A stretch of 44,107 bases of DNA, from contig MU604051.1 of NCBI GenBank assembly GCA_025201845.1, positions 2,164-46,270 on the forward strand, given 5' to 3'. The stretch's first letter is position 1. Every line of letters starts with the position of its first letter. Positions 21,816-32,629 of this stretch are shown piece by piece. Source of the stretch: Martensiomyces pterosporus. Lineage: Eukaryota; Kickxellomycota; Kickxellomycetes; Kickxellales; Kickxellaceae. Below the pieces are notes generated by a model. It worked only from the letters and a program-made list of their open reading frames with translations, ran no database searches and was not told the origin of the DNA. The translations under genes were made by a program, and so were the position numbers.

Positions 21816-23487
21816 TGTAGATTATCAGAGTGAGTCCTTAATGTAAAATGTATGGTGGCAGGAAAGTAGGAGTAGGGCGAGTAGCAATAGATTCTAACAA
21901 TAGAATGCCGTATGACGAGTTAGCGAGAGGCGGAAAATGTGTAGGCGTTTGGAGAGGGAGATGGAGAGGGGGATGGAGAGGGCCTGATCAGCTCAGTTTA
22001 TAGGCGTCAGAAAGCACAAGAGCAAAGGCTTGGGCAGCATGTATCTGCTGCGCTCTACAGAATATACTGCTGGCCACAAATAGTAGACTGCTAGCACCAA
22101 GCGTGTGTGTGTGGCGTGGGTTGATGCTGCCAAGAGAGAGGATCGCACAGTGCCTATAGCTGCGTGCGTCCCATTCAGAAGCCTGTGTGGGTGCTGGATT
22201 GGAAGACCGACAAGTGGTGAGCAATGAAGGTAGAGCCCGAAAGGCAGTCTAGAGAGAAGGCGTGCAAGTCAAGCGCTTGGTGTGCAAGTGCAGGGCAGGA
22301 GATATACCATCAAGTGTGAGCAAGGAGAGGAGGGGTGGGGGCGGTGGGGATGCGAAGAAAAGCGGAGCACAAGAGGCCGCGAGCACCGGAGTATATATTG
22401 CAAGGGGGAGCAGCAAAAAGCAGGGGGCTCTGGACGAGCGGGGCATACTTGGCAAAATACCCTGCTTGGTAAATGCCCCAGGTTGTGCAGTCTGGTGTTG
22501 TTGTTTTCTCCACCCGCGGCAAGGCTTTTTTTTTAGAATAGAGCCATTCTGTTACCACTGTAGAAAGCAGCAGCAGCGCTCTGTGGCCAGTGTGGTTAGC
22601 TGCACCTGGGGGAGGGGTAGGCTGTGGAGTCCTTGGGGGGCTGATCGACCCCTTGTTCTACAAATCAGACCGCACATCTGCGAATGTTCTTTGCCTGCAT
22701 AAGGGTGTCTTCCTGAGCAGACTGGGGCGAAAGCATGGAGGAGCACCGCCTTATCTCCCGCATTTGGCGCATACGAAGCTGCCATTTTGGAATAAACACG
22801 GACACCGTGTCTGCGGTGGCCATTAGGCCATTAGGCCATTTTAGATGCCGCAAGCAAAGCGCATGGGCATGGGGGAGGGGCAGGCCATTGTTCTGGGATG
22901 TGCGCGAGCGAGCACGAAGGCTCTTGCTGCGAATTGCTCGCCCACAATAGGGTTGTGAAGGTGGGCTTTTGCACGCATTTCTTTTTGCGCCAATGGCGGG
23001 CAGGCACTGGGTCAGCGCACCCAAGCGCTCGATGCAGGCCAGGAACAAAGAGCAAAGCGATGCGAATTGCCAGGCCAGACCCGGCTATCTGAAGCCGCAC
23101 ACGCATGCACATGCGCACTGCCCAGAACAATGGGGTACACAGTGCGCAGGGAGCCATGGGTCAAGGCAAGGCAAGGCCCGGGCGCTGTGCAAAGCAGAAA
23201 GGCTGGGGTGCGCGTGCATTTGGATGCTGAGGCTGGGGAGCAGTACATGGGTGCGGCGGCACCAGCAGCATCTGGCGAGTGGAAAAGGGCATATCGGAAT
23301 ATATGGCGAAACAAGCTGGAAGCAAGATGAAGCGATGATTTCGGCAGCTCATCTGTTTGTTGTCGCATTCTTGGACACGCAAATCTCGAGGCAGAATACC
23401 CCAATGCGCAGCCAGGTTTCAGATGGCAACAACAACCGCCAACCACCGGAAATCTCCCATCTTTACGCAAAAAGGCTTGTCACTTAC
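21816..23487. other. 1.67-kb stretch without a supported gene
   Basis: Several short ORFs occur on both strands, but none has a recognisable motif. Visible features are a purine-rich run at about 22316-22375, a TATATATT element near 22392, and a short CATTAGGC direct repeat at 22820-22842. It could be the upstream region of the gelsolin-like gene or a long intron joining it to the exons to the right. Confidence 0.35.
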
Positions 23488-23787
23488 CCGTGGAGGTTTC
23501 GATCGCCGCAGCGGCTGCGTCTTCCCTTAATATTGATTTGGGGGTAGTGCCCCTATGAACCTTCAAGCCACAGCCGGGCTGCTGCTGTTGCGGTGCCGCC
23601 TCTGCGATGGAAAGCACCACGCTGTCTATTGGCTGGGCAGCGCCGGTCTTGCGGGGGCTGCTGTGCTCGGCAGCACCCAAGGGCATCTCAGGAGCCAGCA
23701 CTAGCGATGTTCTATTTACAGGTTTTCTGCGCGGACTGCTGCTGTCCATGAAAGTCGCCGACACCGTCTTGCTGCTGCGGGCGCTGC
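23488..23787 (-). other. Orphan candidate exon, Ser/Pro-rich with CDK-type sites
   Basis: An open stretch bounded by a TAG acceptor (ending at 23788) and an excellent GTAAGT donor (23487-23482), phase 1 at both ends. It encodes about 100 residues with 'SSPRRKPVNRT', 'HSSPRKTG' and 'TTPKSILRE', a style typical of phosphorylated cytoskeletal or mitotic regulators. Its phase fits both the exon ending at 24495 upstream and a GTAG acceptor ending at 21743 downstream. It could therefore belong to one very long gene that ends in the gelsolin repeats. No family is recognised. Confidence 0.3.
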
Positions 23788-24060
23788 CTAGTCTCGTATC
23801 CAAGGAGCAAGAGAATGGCACAGAGAAAGAAAGGCTGCTTAGGGCGCCAGAGGCACAAGAGGCATGGGAAAACCAAGGCTGTCTATCAACAAGGGGGTAA
23901 GTAGAGGAGTGGGAGCTGTGGGCAGTAGCAATATCCACACCCCATATGCCAGCACTGACACAATATATTGGGAGAGGGGGAGGACGCGGTTAATGAAAAG
24001 GGGCGAGACCCACACCCCCGCTCCCCGAGCAGAGAATAGAGTGCGTGCAGGTGCAATATA

Positions 24061-27000
24061 TTATTTTTGGGCTGGGATTGCTTTCTGCAGGCATTGTAAA
24101 TATAGGAGTGGTGTCTGCCCGCTTTGGGACCAGACAATGTGCTTGAAAAGTCGATATGCACCCAGGGAGCGGCCAATCTCCATATTGCCCGCTGCTTTCA
24201 GGCGTGTCCCTCCCTCCCGTCTCCACAGGACTCGCAGCAGCGCTCTAAACACCAGCTTCCCTTGCATGTTCAGCACGGAAGAGATCGGTAGAAAGACCCG
24301 GCTGAGCATGCGAGGTGTCCTCCTCGTGGAGAGCCGGTCCGCATGTACCACATCTGCAAGGGAACACAAGGTGGACAGGTGATTTCTGGCCATTTGCACT
24401 TGGCGCAGGTGGCTAGAAGGAGGTGGAGAAAGGCATGCCTGTTTTCTTTTGTTGGAATATCCATGCGGTTCACAACACGATGCTAGTACTTTACCTGCTG
24501 GGTTTGGCCGCATGCCTTGGGTGTCTGCGCGAGCACTTTTGCCTGACAGGGCTCTGCCCAAGCTCTTGCTGGACATAGCGCTGCTGCTGGTGCGGCGGGC
24601 ATTAACGTCGCTGCTATTTCTCGCAGCCAAAGCCGTAGTTACGGCAGCACTAGGCAGCTGCTGCTCCCTGAGGGAAGCACCGGCTTTCTTTGGTGATCGC
24701 CGTGTTAGCAGTGACCTGAGCGACTCGCTGCGCGACACCTTGGCTGTGATTCCACTGGAGCAGCTGTCAGCGCTGATGTCACTAGTAGCAGCACTGGCGC
24801 TTGCAGGTGCGTGTGCCTGCTGCTGGCTGCCACTGTATCGGCGCCGAAAGAGCATCATGGTTTCGTCAAAGTGTCTGGCGTATGCAGCGTTTGCTTGGAT
24901 GGACTTATCCGCCAAACAGCCGTATGTCTCCTGCTCCTGAATCCCCCAAGCCGTGTGCGCGCGTTTGGGCTAGGGTATTCCGTGCAAAACAAGAAGCAGC
25001 AGGATCAGTACAGATGCAAGCAGGTGGATATATGAAGCAGCAATGGTCAGAGGGGTCAGACTACAAGAACAACCAGCGTGCTGTGTAGAAGGATGCGATG
25101 CACAGGAGGATATGTGGAGATTGACAGAGTAGGCTTGAGGAGGAAAGGAGACTAAACAGCGGGCCCAAAAGAAAGCGTTTGCAGGAGTAGAGTGGAGTGA
25201 AGTGGAGTGGAAAAGGAAGGGACTAGAGTGAAAAAGGACTGAAATCGAGGGGCGTAGTATCCTTGAACGCTGCTGTTCCTGTGCCTGTTTTATACGGCCA
25301 CAACACTCCTCCACTCTGCCATTCCCTCGCGCTCCCTGTCTATTTTTCTCCACAGACGCACATTCACACACGCGAGAGCATGAGCAACTAATAAAGCACG
25401 CTCTCTCCCCTTGTGAAATCGGGCCAATATGCGGGACAAGCGCCTTGTACTCGCAGTTTTTCTTCCCACTTCCACATGCGCTTACACAACCCCCCACTCC
25501 TTTGACCAGAGCAGATTGTTTTGGGCAGTGCCATAGACACGGCGGCCGAAGCGTGTGCGCCGTGTAAGGGATGCGAGGGGGTGTCTCCAGGGGGTGTCTC
25601 CAGAGGGTGCTGTTACAGGGTGCTAGAAGAGGGGAGGCGTGCACATATCCGTGCGTTGTGGTTGTGGTCTCTTTCCATTGTCTTGCGTAGAGGCAAAAGG
25701 AGGCAGCTCCCTTGGGCTGAGGAAACACCATGGAGAAACCCCTGGCTCACGCACGTGGCTATGGCCATGGGCTAACACAAAGCGGCATGTGCGTTATGTG
25801 TGGAGAGATGTAAAGGAAGGGGATGGCGGATGTCTGCCAAGGAGTAATTAAGATAGCGCAGATTCGGCCCACTATAGCCCTCTGTCTACCAAACGCGCGC
25901 ACATGCAGGCGAAAAGCGGGAAATAGGGTGCGCCCCTGCTGGTATTGCGTGACAGGGTAGCAAGCAAGAGTATGCAGGTGCAAATACTGCTGCTGCCAGT
26001 GCAGTCAGTGCTTGTGCTGCATGGGCAACTCCAAAAATAAGCAGTGGTAACATCAGTAATTACAGAACGTCCATGCAGATGCTGAGACGCCTTTTCATTT
26101 GGTGCGCACACTGGCACGCCCATGCTTACCTTTGTTGCTACCCGCTGTAGCAGCAGAGGTGTCTTTTCTTGGAATGGCAACCTTGTGCTCCGAGCGCTGA
26201 TGCCACTGTTTCTGCCATCGATCTCTTGTGCCCTTTCACTGGCTGCCGCCACCTCGCTGCTGCTGCTGCTATCCCTCGAGCCTCTTCTGCACAGTGTCGC
26301 AACGTGAATGATCGTGCCCCTTACTGGAAGCGCTGTCCTGCCAAAACCTGCTTCTTCCCATGCTGCTGCCGCCTCCTTCTTCTGCCCGGCTGTGTTTCCA
26401 CAAAGATGCGCAGGCTCGCTTTGCTGGGCTGCCTGATTCAGGGCAGTTCGCCGCCTCTCGTATGCCAATATAGCCGATTTTCCTCCGCGCATGGCCTCGA
26501 TACATCGATCTAGCAGCGGTACATGATTGTCAAATGACCGCTCCTGTCCAATGTCCTCGCCAGCCATATATGTCGCACTTGTAAACGCCTTCTGTGCAGT
26601 AGATGGTGTGCTATAGCATCTTGCTAGCGGTGGACTGCCCGTGCTGGTGTCCTGCAGCGCCTGCTTTTCATGCAGCCATGTGGCCATTGACGTTGGCCGA
26701 GTATGCCGCTCCTCCTCCTTCTGGCTAGCTCCTTCCTCGCTCCCACCACTACGCAGCTCGCTCCACCTAGTGGATAACAGGTCAACAGACTGCTGGTGGT
26801 GGTGGTGGTGCCAGTACTGCCGCTGTCTTTTCTTTTGCCTTTGTCGTCGCTGTGTATGGTGGTGGGAACTAACCGGTGTAGCTGGCATTCTGCATCCAGG
26901 GCTCGCATATGCGGAATGTTTTATGCTGGTTGTACAATGGCTATCCACCTACGTACTACACGCAATGTAGACAATATGAATGTGCCTCTGCGTATTTTTC

Positions 27001-27192
27001 AGTTCCCACACACAGGTACCTCTTGGAAGAGAGGAATATTGGGGGCTCAGCGCCACTGTGCTCGGCAGTGCTGCCCACGGTGGGGCTGAGCGAGAGAAGC
27101 GGCTGAGGGATCTCTGCAGGTATTGCGAGGGAGGAACTAGCAGAGGCTGCAGTTGGCAGTCCGCGAGTGTGCTGCTTGTTGCTGCTCAGCAT
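24061..27192 (-). CDS. Candidate multi-exon gene, unrecognised, low-complexity product
   Basis: I can join four open blocks on the minus strand in frame: 27192-27020 (ATG, 32 bp after a CTATAAGC element; weak donor GTACCT), 26889-26130 (donor GTAAGC), 24936-24495 (acceptor TTCAG, donor GTAAAG) and 24353-24061 (acceptor TTGCAG, stop TAG). The sum is 555 aa. The product is Ser/Ala-rich with a His run, CDK-like 'RRSPKKAG', and a less simple segment 'CLADKSIQANAAYARHFDETMMLFRRR'. The 1.2-kb gap between the second and third blocks is far longer than introns elsewhere here (roughly 60-160 bp). An out-of-frame ATG lies just upstream of the proposed start. The third block could instead join the exon at 23787. 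Treat this as a hypothesis for transcript mapping. Confidence 0.3.
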
Positions 27193-28740
27193 TTTGCAGC
27201 GGCGGCATCTCGAAAGGGTTGCTTATAGATAGGTGTGTCAGAACAAACTAGCAGGCGGCCAATGTGTTGCGACATCGCTATAAACAGGCAAGTCGCATAT
27301 TGTATGCAGCTGCTTCTGAGGCAGCTTGGTTGGGGATGTGTGAGGAGCGGATGCCTATTGTGGCAAACTCTACAAGACATGGCATGCTGTGGATGATATG
27401 AGCCTCTCTCTTTGAAGCCGCCTGCTTTCCCTGCAACAATGCGGTTTGGCAGGAGAAATAGGCGTATCAGCACATTCACCATGTCAGAGATAAGGGCTGG
27501 AGAGAAGCAGCGAATAGTGCAGCAAGCTGCTCTTTCCAACCTCTCCTTTTTCACCCAATGGTGGCGCATATGCGCAATTTGCAGCGTTCAAAAGGTCAAA
27601 ACATTAAGCGAATATGCACCCATGGGAAGACATGTGCGGAAGGGAACGTGCGCCCCCTGTCTGTCTGCACTCTCTCCTACAGCAGCAGCGCCAAAGCTCC
27701 AGCATGTAGCAAGGGAGCGGCTCTCGCACCAGGAACAATGGCAGACGGTGAGCGCAACTCCACCTGAATGGGGGAAGTGTCGCAATACCACCTGTGCTTC
27801 TTTGCATTAATTTCCCGTGCGGAAGCAGCAGCAGCACATACCCAATTATCCATATTGGCTCCCGTGGCTCATTGTCGCATTCGGCCCATATAAACGACCG
27901 AGGGCAAACTATAGTGCTTACCTGTGCACTGCACGCAGCCAGTGGTATCCAATGCTTTTTCGGGTCCGAGTGCTGCTGTCTTGCTGGCACACGCCGTGCA
28001 CGGGTATGGACGCGAGAATACAGGCAGGTGAATTAAAGAAAAGGGAAGGCTACAGAGGAAACACAAAGGAAGGAAGGACGGAAAAAAGGGTGCTATTTAA
28101 GAGAAGAGCAAAGAAGAGGAAGAAAAAGCGTCGGCAGCGTGGCCCGACCCAGAAAATCCCTCGAATGCCAGTCCCTAGGACGCGCTGACTAACCGGTTGC
28201 ATAATCGCATGCACAAGTAATGCGCAGTAACATCTGAGGTTACCAATGGTGCCATTGCAGCCATGTAACTAGGACAAGACGGAGTCACCAAAGACCCTTT
28301 TCTTCTAGTACACAGTCATACCCCCGCCTCCTTGCCGTCGCGTCTGGGATACACTAAATCATTATCTATTTCCAAGAAAGTAGCTGGTATGGACTTTTGC
28401 TATACACATGGCAAAGGAATAGGCGAGTTCTACTGATTTCTGAAAAAGTAAACAGTGGTCATAATTGCCTGACGATACATTCTCACTCTGCCATACCGCT
28501 ACACAGGTAGGCTGTACAGCGTGGGCGAATCGCGTATGTTTGCACATTCTTCTGCCTTGCTCTATTATAACCAGTATCGACGTACAGCGGAAAGGACACA
28601 AGGAATGAGAGGTGTGGCACAGCAGGCGATGACGATCACCAAGATAAAAAAAGTACAAGCTACAGTGCTGCCGGTGCTCTCTAGCGAGGTAAAAGGCGCT
28701 ACCCACACCGTGCAAGTAGCAGCCGCGCTGCTCCTTGCAT
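27193..28740. other. 1.5-kb intergenic stretch
   Basis: Only short ORFs without motifs are visible on either strand. A purine-rich segment lies at about 28028-28140. A CTATAAGC element, read on the minus strand, lies at about 27224-27231 and could serve the candidate gene to the left. The rest is presumably the 3' flank of the hydrolase gene. I see no tRNA-like B box. Confidence 0.35.
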
Positions 28741-30099
28741 CTACGCTTGGTGTCTGTAGACAAAGTCGAGGCAAATGTCGCTCACTCTTCCGAGCGGGAA
28801 CAGCATTCTTCCTGATCCAGCGATTCTGGCAAACTCTGGCTCTCCACGCAGACTCATCAGTGCAGCCCTGGCAGCCTCTTCTCTGGCAACATCGCCCTCC
28901 GTGAGTACCGAGTTCTCGCCGGTGTCGGGCTGTGTTGTGCTAGTCACGCAAAGCACCGGTGCTTTTACCAGGCTCCACGATTTGCGGTCAAACTTGTCCC
29001 ACATCAAGATGTCCGTCAGTACGCCTGGCTTGCGCGAGTTCCAATGGCTAAAGAACACGCCGATGCCCTCATACAGCCGTGCCAGTGCCGGGTCGTCTTT
29101 GATCTCTGCAATGCTCTCAGTGCCACAGATCTCCGAAACCACCTGCTGGAAGTACGCGTCGCTGGCCGACCGCGCCAGCGCGTTGTATGCGGCTCGTGTG
29201 CGTGCCCACTCTGGCCCCATCAGGCTTAGCCGCTCTGACAGCTTGCGTGATCTACCAGGCGGTGACAGCTGGGGATCAATTAGGGACACTGAGCGAATCC
29301 GCTGCTTGAACCCCGCTAGCCCTGCCATTTCCAGTGCAACGGGCGCAGCCACCTGATGAGCAATGACATGAATCGATGGCAGGCGCAGGTTCTCCACCAG
29401 CTGGGCAATCGCAGTAGCCTGCGCCAGGAACGTGGGCGTATGCGACGTTGATGACTCCAAATATCCTGGCCGCGAAAGACTCAGCAGGCCTAATGGAGGC
29501 GCTGGAACTGCATACCGAGGCCGTGCCCTCTTCCTCCTGTACCCGTCGCTGCCCCCCCGCTCCTTGCTTGCTTCTTCCTCCGACACCACGCGTGCTACAT
29601 CTTCAGATGTGCCGCGATCCACAACCTCGCTCAAGTGCGCGTACTTCTGCGACGACACACCATTCTGCACGTTAAACACCGAGTACGATCCAAACTGGCT
29701 GGGCATCAGCGGATTGCAGAGCTGGTGTGCATGCGATATCCCGCCAGCCACCCATCTAGCGACATCAAACCCGCCAGGCTCGTTCCCATGCAAGAACAGG
29801 ATACATGGCAGATGTCTCAGGCTAGGCTCAAACGAAGAGTGGAACCGGGGCGAATCTGCTAGAAAGGGCTGCGGGAAATTGGACGTTGAATCAAAGGCAT
29901 ATTGAATCGTCGCCGTTGAATTCCGGCTCTCGAATGCGAACCGCTGTACATGTGGGTTCTCTCGCGAAGAGCCTCTGGGCTGCGCCTGTGCGCCTGAATC
30001 TGTGAGTCTGAATGGCTCTGCGCTTAGCGTCATTGTCATGTGATTGAAGCGCAAGAGCTTGTCCACATGGTTCCTCCATCGTAGAAACCCGCTCGACAT
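28741..30099 (-). CDS. Alpha/beta-hydrolase-fold protein lacking the nucleophile serine
   Basis: The frame is open from 30225, but the first ATG is at 30099, giving 452 aa. It follows a TATAATAG element about 40 bp upstream. The fold is shown by 'PCILFLHGNEPGGFD' (oxyanion loop, His104-Gly105), 'LLSLSRPGYLES' (about 205-216), and the strand-turn-helix 'IHVIAHQVAAPVALEMAG' (243-260). After this comes 'VSLIDPQLSP' and a late strand 'VLCVTSTTQPDTG'. At the nucleophile elbow the usual Gly-x-Ser-x-Gly is Ala247-His-Gln249-Val-Ala251, so the serine and both glycines are replaced. The protein is therefore probably catalytically dead or uses unusual chemistry. A charged insertion at about 160-195 is lineage-specific looking. 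No signal peptide is evident. The gene is divergent from the His-repeat gene. Function unknown. Confidence 0.75.
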   Translation of the reverse strand: MSSGFLRWRNHVDKLLRFNHMTMTLSAEPFRLTDSGAQAQPRGSSRENPHVQRFAFESRNSTATIQYAFDSTSNFPQPFLADSPRFHSSFEPSLRHLPCILFLHGNEPGGFDVARWVAGGISHAHQLCNPLMPSQFGSYSVFNVQNGVSSQKYAHLSEVVDRGTSEDVARVVSEEEASKERGGSDGYRRKRARPRYAVPAPPLGLLSLSRPGYLESSTSHTPTFLAQATAIAQLVENLRLPSIHVIAHQVAAPVALEMAGLAGFKQRIRSVSLIDPQLSPPGRSRKLSERLSLMGPEWARTRAAYNALARSASDAYFQQVVSEICGTESIAEIKDDPALARLYEGIGVFFSHWNSRKPGVLTDILMWDKFDRKSWSLVKAPVLCVTSTTQPDTGENSVLTEGDVAREEAARAALMSLRGEPEFARIAGSGRMLFPLGRVSDICLDFVYRHQA

Positions 30100-31035
30100 A
30101 CTCTGTGAATAGCCCTGTGGACACCGCCTGCGTTTGCTATTATAGGGGGTCGTTGTATAGGCACGAAGAGCAGGCTGGGTAGCAGTATAAAAAAACGCAA
30201 ATTTAGGGAAACATGGAGTATGCACGTCGAGGTGAAAGAGAAGAGGAAGAGGGGAACGGCCGCTGATGATGACGAGGCAGGGTAGGCTGGCACAATCGAT
30301 TTACGCTGATCAGCGCGCTAGCACTGCCTGCCACATGCTGGCTCGGATTCCTGTGCACTGGCACAGCCACACACACCTGAGCTACTTTTGCAGCATGACG
30401 AAAACATGCGAGCCGACCTTGGCAGCAGCAACATTAGCAACCGCAGGGTAGAGTGCATGCATGCTCCACGCTATACGAGCTGGCTGCATAGCTGCAAATG
30501 GCGTGGTCTTTTGCCCTCCAAAATGCCCTGGGCTATAAGAAGATGACCTGGGCTATAAAGAAAGACAGCCAGGCGCATTTGCATCCCAGGGCAGTGTAGT
30601 GCTCTGCTGAGCTGAACCTGCACTCTCTGGCTGCGTGAGCAGGGGCACGAGCCGGCATGATCCGAGTACCAGCGGCAAGGCGGGAGGGCAGGCACCCGGG
30701 GGCACTTGAGGCTCGCCTGCATCCCAATGTGGTAAAGTGATGCGCTGCGAATCCCATGCAAGGCCCAAGTCACTATTTCAAAAACGCCAACAGCTGCTCT
30801 AGCTTGCTGTTTTGCTTGCTTGCTGGCCAAATAAATAGCATTCAAGTGCTCTTTTCCCTCTTCTCTCTCTCATCCAGCCCTTTCTTTTTTCTTTCTCTTC
30901 TGCCCCCTCCTTTCGCAGCTTTCCTGTGTTGTAGTTCATCCATAATCTCTGCATCGCACTACTGTTGGCCCTTTTGCTACATCTCTAAACTTTCCGGTCT
31001 ATACATATATCTAGTGCTGCCACCCGCGTTAAGCC
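30100..31035. promoter_or_regulatory. Divergent intergenic region with a duplicated TATA element
   Basis: A 20-bp unit CCTGGGCTATAA(A/G)AAGA occurs twice in tandem (30527-30562), placing two TATA-like boxes exactly 20 bp apart. A pyrimidine-rich leader (about 30850-30960) precedes the His-repeat gene, with an AAATAAATA element near 30830. The hydrolase side has TATAATAG near 30136-30145. No coding sequence is supported. Confidence 0.5.
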
Positions 31036-31822
31036 ATGCCAGAGGCCAAGACATCCATCACTGTGACCGAAGAGGTTACTAGCGCACACAAGCACAACAG
31101 CCACGGCCACCACCATGACCACCATCACGGTCATGACCACCACAGCCACGACCACCACAGCCACGACCACCACAGCCACGACCACCACAGCCATGACCAC
31201 CACAGCCACGACCACCACAGCCACGACCACCACAGCCACGACCACCACAGCCATGACCACCACAGCCATGACCACCACGGACACGGACACGGACACGGAC
31301 ACCATCACCACTCTCACACGGAGGAGGATATTAAAATAGAGACCAAGGTTAAGGAGAAGATTGAGGTCGATACCTCGAGCTCCAGTGTAAGGGAGAGGAT
31401 TGAGGTCGATGTGAAGGAGACAGCGACCGATGTGACCATCCACAACCACAACCACAACCACAACCACAGCCACAGCCATGGACACGAGCACGAACACGTA
31501 CACACTGGCCAGGTCATCCAGTACAAGGAGGCGCCTCCTCAGTTCGGACTCGCCACCCATGTCGATGGTAAGTATTCACAGCCGCCCAAAACCAGAAAAG
31601 CAAACAGCGCCATCTCTCTTGAAATGCCATCAATTCAACCATGGCGCTAACCAGCCCTCATGGTATTGTTTCGCCTGCCTGCTTGCCTGCTTGGTTCATG
31701 CCGTATTAGAAATCATTCACTCGGAATTCGGATACGTCAGCGGGTTCAGGCCGTTCCAGTACGACTCGCCCGGCAGCTGCCTTGGGCCTCTTGTCCCCAA
31801 CGAGCGGCCCAAGAAGGACTGA
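31036..31822 (+). CDS. Histidine-repeat protein (DHHSH)n, two exons, probable metal binder
   Basis: The exons are 31036-31567 (donor GTAAGT, phase 1) and 31710-31822 (acceptor TTAG), giving 214 aa. After a Thr/Glu-rich start, nine uninterrupted Asp-His-His-Ser-His units and one DHHGH (about residues 36-85) pass into a His/Gly run. A charged Lys/Glu/Val segment follows, then a second His/Asn/Ser cluster (about 135-155). The non-repetitive tail has 'EAPPQFGLATHVDE' and 'FGYVSGFRPFQYDSP'. No signal peptide or membrane segment is visible, so it is likely cytosolic. Such His density suggests binding of Zn, Ni, Cu or Co. The nearest annotated transporter is the Ctr gene 2 kb downstream. I do not recognise the family; metal binding is inferred from composition only. 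Confidence 0.75.
31129..31280 (+). repeat. 15-bp tandem repeat with a 60-bp higher-order unit
   Basis: The unit CACAGCCAYGACCAC repeats about nine times. The blocks 31141-31200 and 31201-31260 are identical over 60 bp, including the position of the single CAT variant. This marks a second-order duplication of four units. Confidence 0.95.
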
Positions 31823-32629
31823 GAGCAAAACGAATGGAAAATATTAAGGCACCAGGGGCCGCCCCTCGCAAGAGCTGTTTGGTGGTCGGTCGCCAGTTAG
31901 CATGATGTTTACCCTCAAATGGATATAGGTGGTGAATACACAGATCCAACCTTCGAATTTCGCGATCTAATTACGTCGTGGTCATGATGCGAGTTTGCCT
32001 ATGTGTGAGACCATGCATGCAAGGCGGCGATTGTATGTGTGCGTCGTGCATGAGCGAATGCCGCTTGGCTTCCACACGCACCCATCCACCATCGCTGTTT
32101 GTCAGGTTTGGGTGTGTGCAAGCGTGCAAGTGCACTCTTTTCCTCCCCACAAGAAGCTGCTGCTGCTCTCGCCGAGCCTCCATAAAGACAAGGAGAACAA
32201 TACGAACCTTGCCAGAACCTTATTCCCTCTGCTGCTGCGCTTTCTCTCCTGCTGCCTTGCGAAAAGGCCGGGCTGGGGGTATGCCCAGCATGATAACAGC
32301 AGTAGCAGCTGCATAGAGTAGGAAACAGAACCTTTTGACGCCCATGCAGAAAAACGATGCACATCCCACAGAATCAGCAGACAAAAGGGTAAGGATTTGG
32401 GGTCTTTGGCACAGGGCAATGCGAGGCCCGCCGAGGGAAGAGAATGAGTCGGGTACTCGATTCTGCTCAGCGGGATATAAAAGGGCTCTAGAGGAGAGGA
32501 GGGGAGGGCGTGTTGTCTTTATCGTCTCTTCTACATTGCCAATTTGATTCAGCTCTGCTCTCTCTCTCGCTTTCAGCATCTTCCACACAGCTTTGCATAT
32601 CCTCGCGCGCTAACCACCAGAACACAGAG
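31823..32629. promoter_or_regulatory. Intergenic region; strong TATA box before the 63-aa ORF
   Basis: A consensus TATAAAAG lies at 32476-32483, about 150 bp before the next ATG, followed by a pyrimidine-rich leader (about 32515-32580). The remainder shows only motif-free ORFs. Confidence 0.55.

Noticed and set aside
24970..25731. 253-codon minus-strand ORF
   Set aside because: Rich in Ser, His, Leu and Cys from pyrimidine-rich DNA, with no domain or good start. It looks like open non-coding sequence.
30057..30225. Use of the GTG at 30225 as start of the hydrolase
   Set aside because: GTG is not a normal nuclear start. The ATG at 30099 lies suitably downstream of a TATA-like element.
31129..31280. 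CRISPR-like array
   Set aside because: The units are contiguous 15-bp repeats with no unique spacers and lie inside a coding exon.
31115..31560. Alternative frames of the histidine repeat (Thr-rich plus frame, Val-rich minus frame)
   Set aside because: Tandem repeats with a period divisible by three are open in several frames. Only the His frame has a start in context, a matching intron and a non-repetitive tail.
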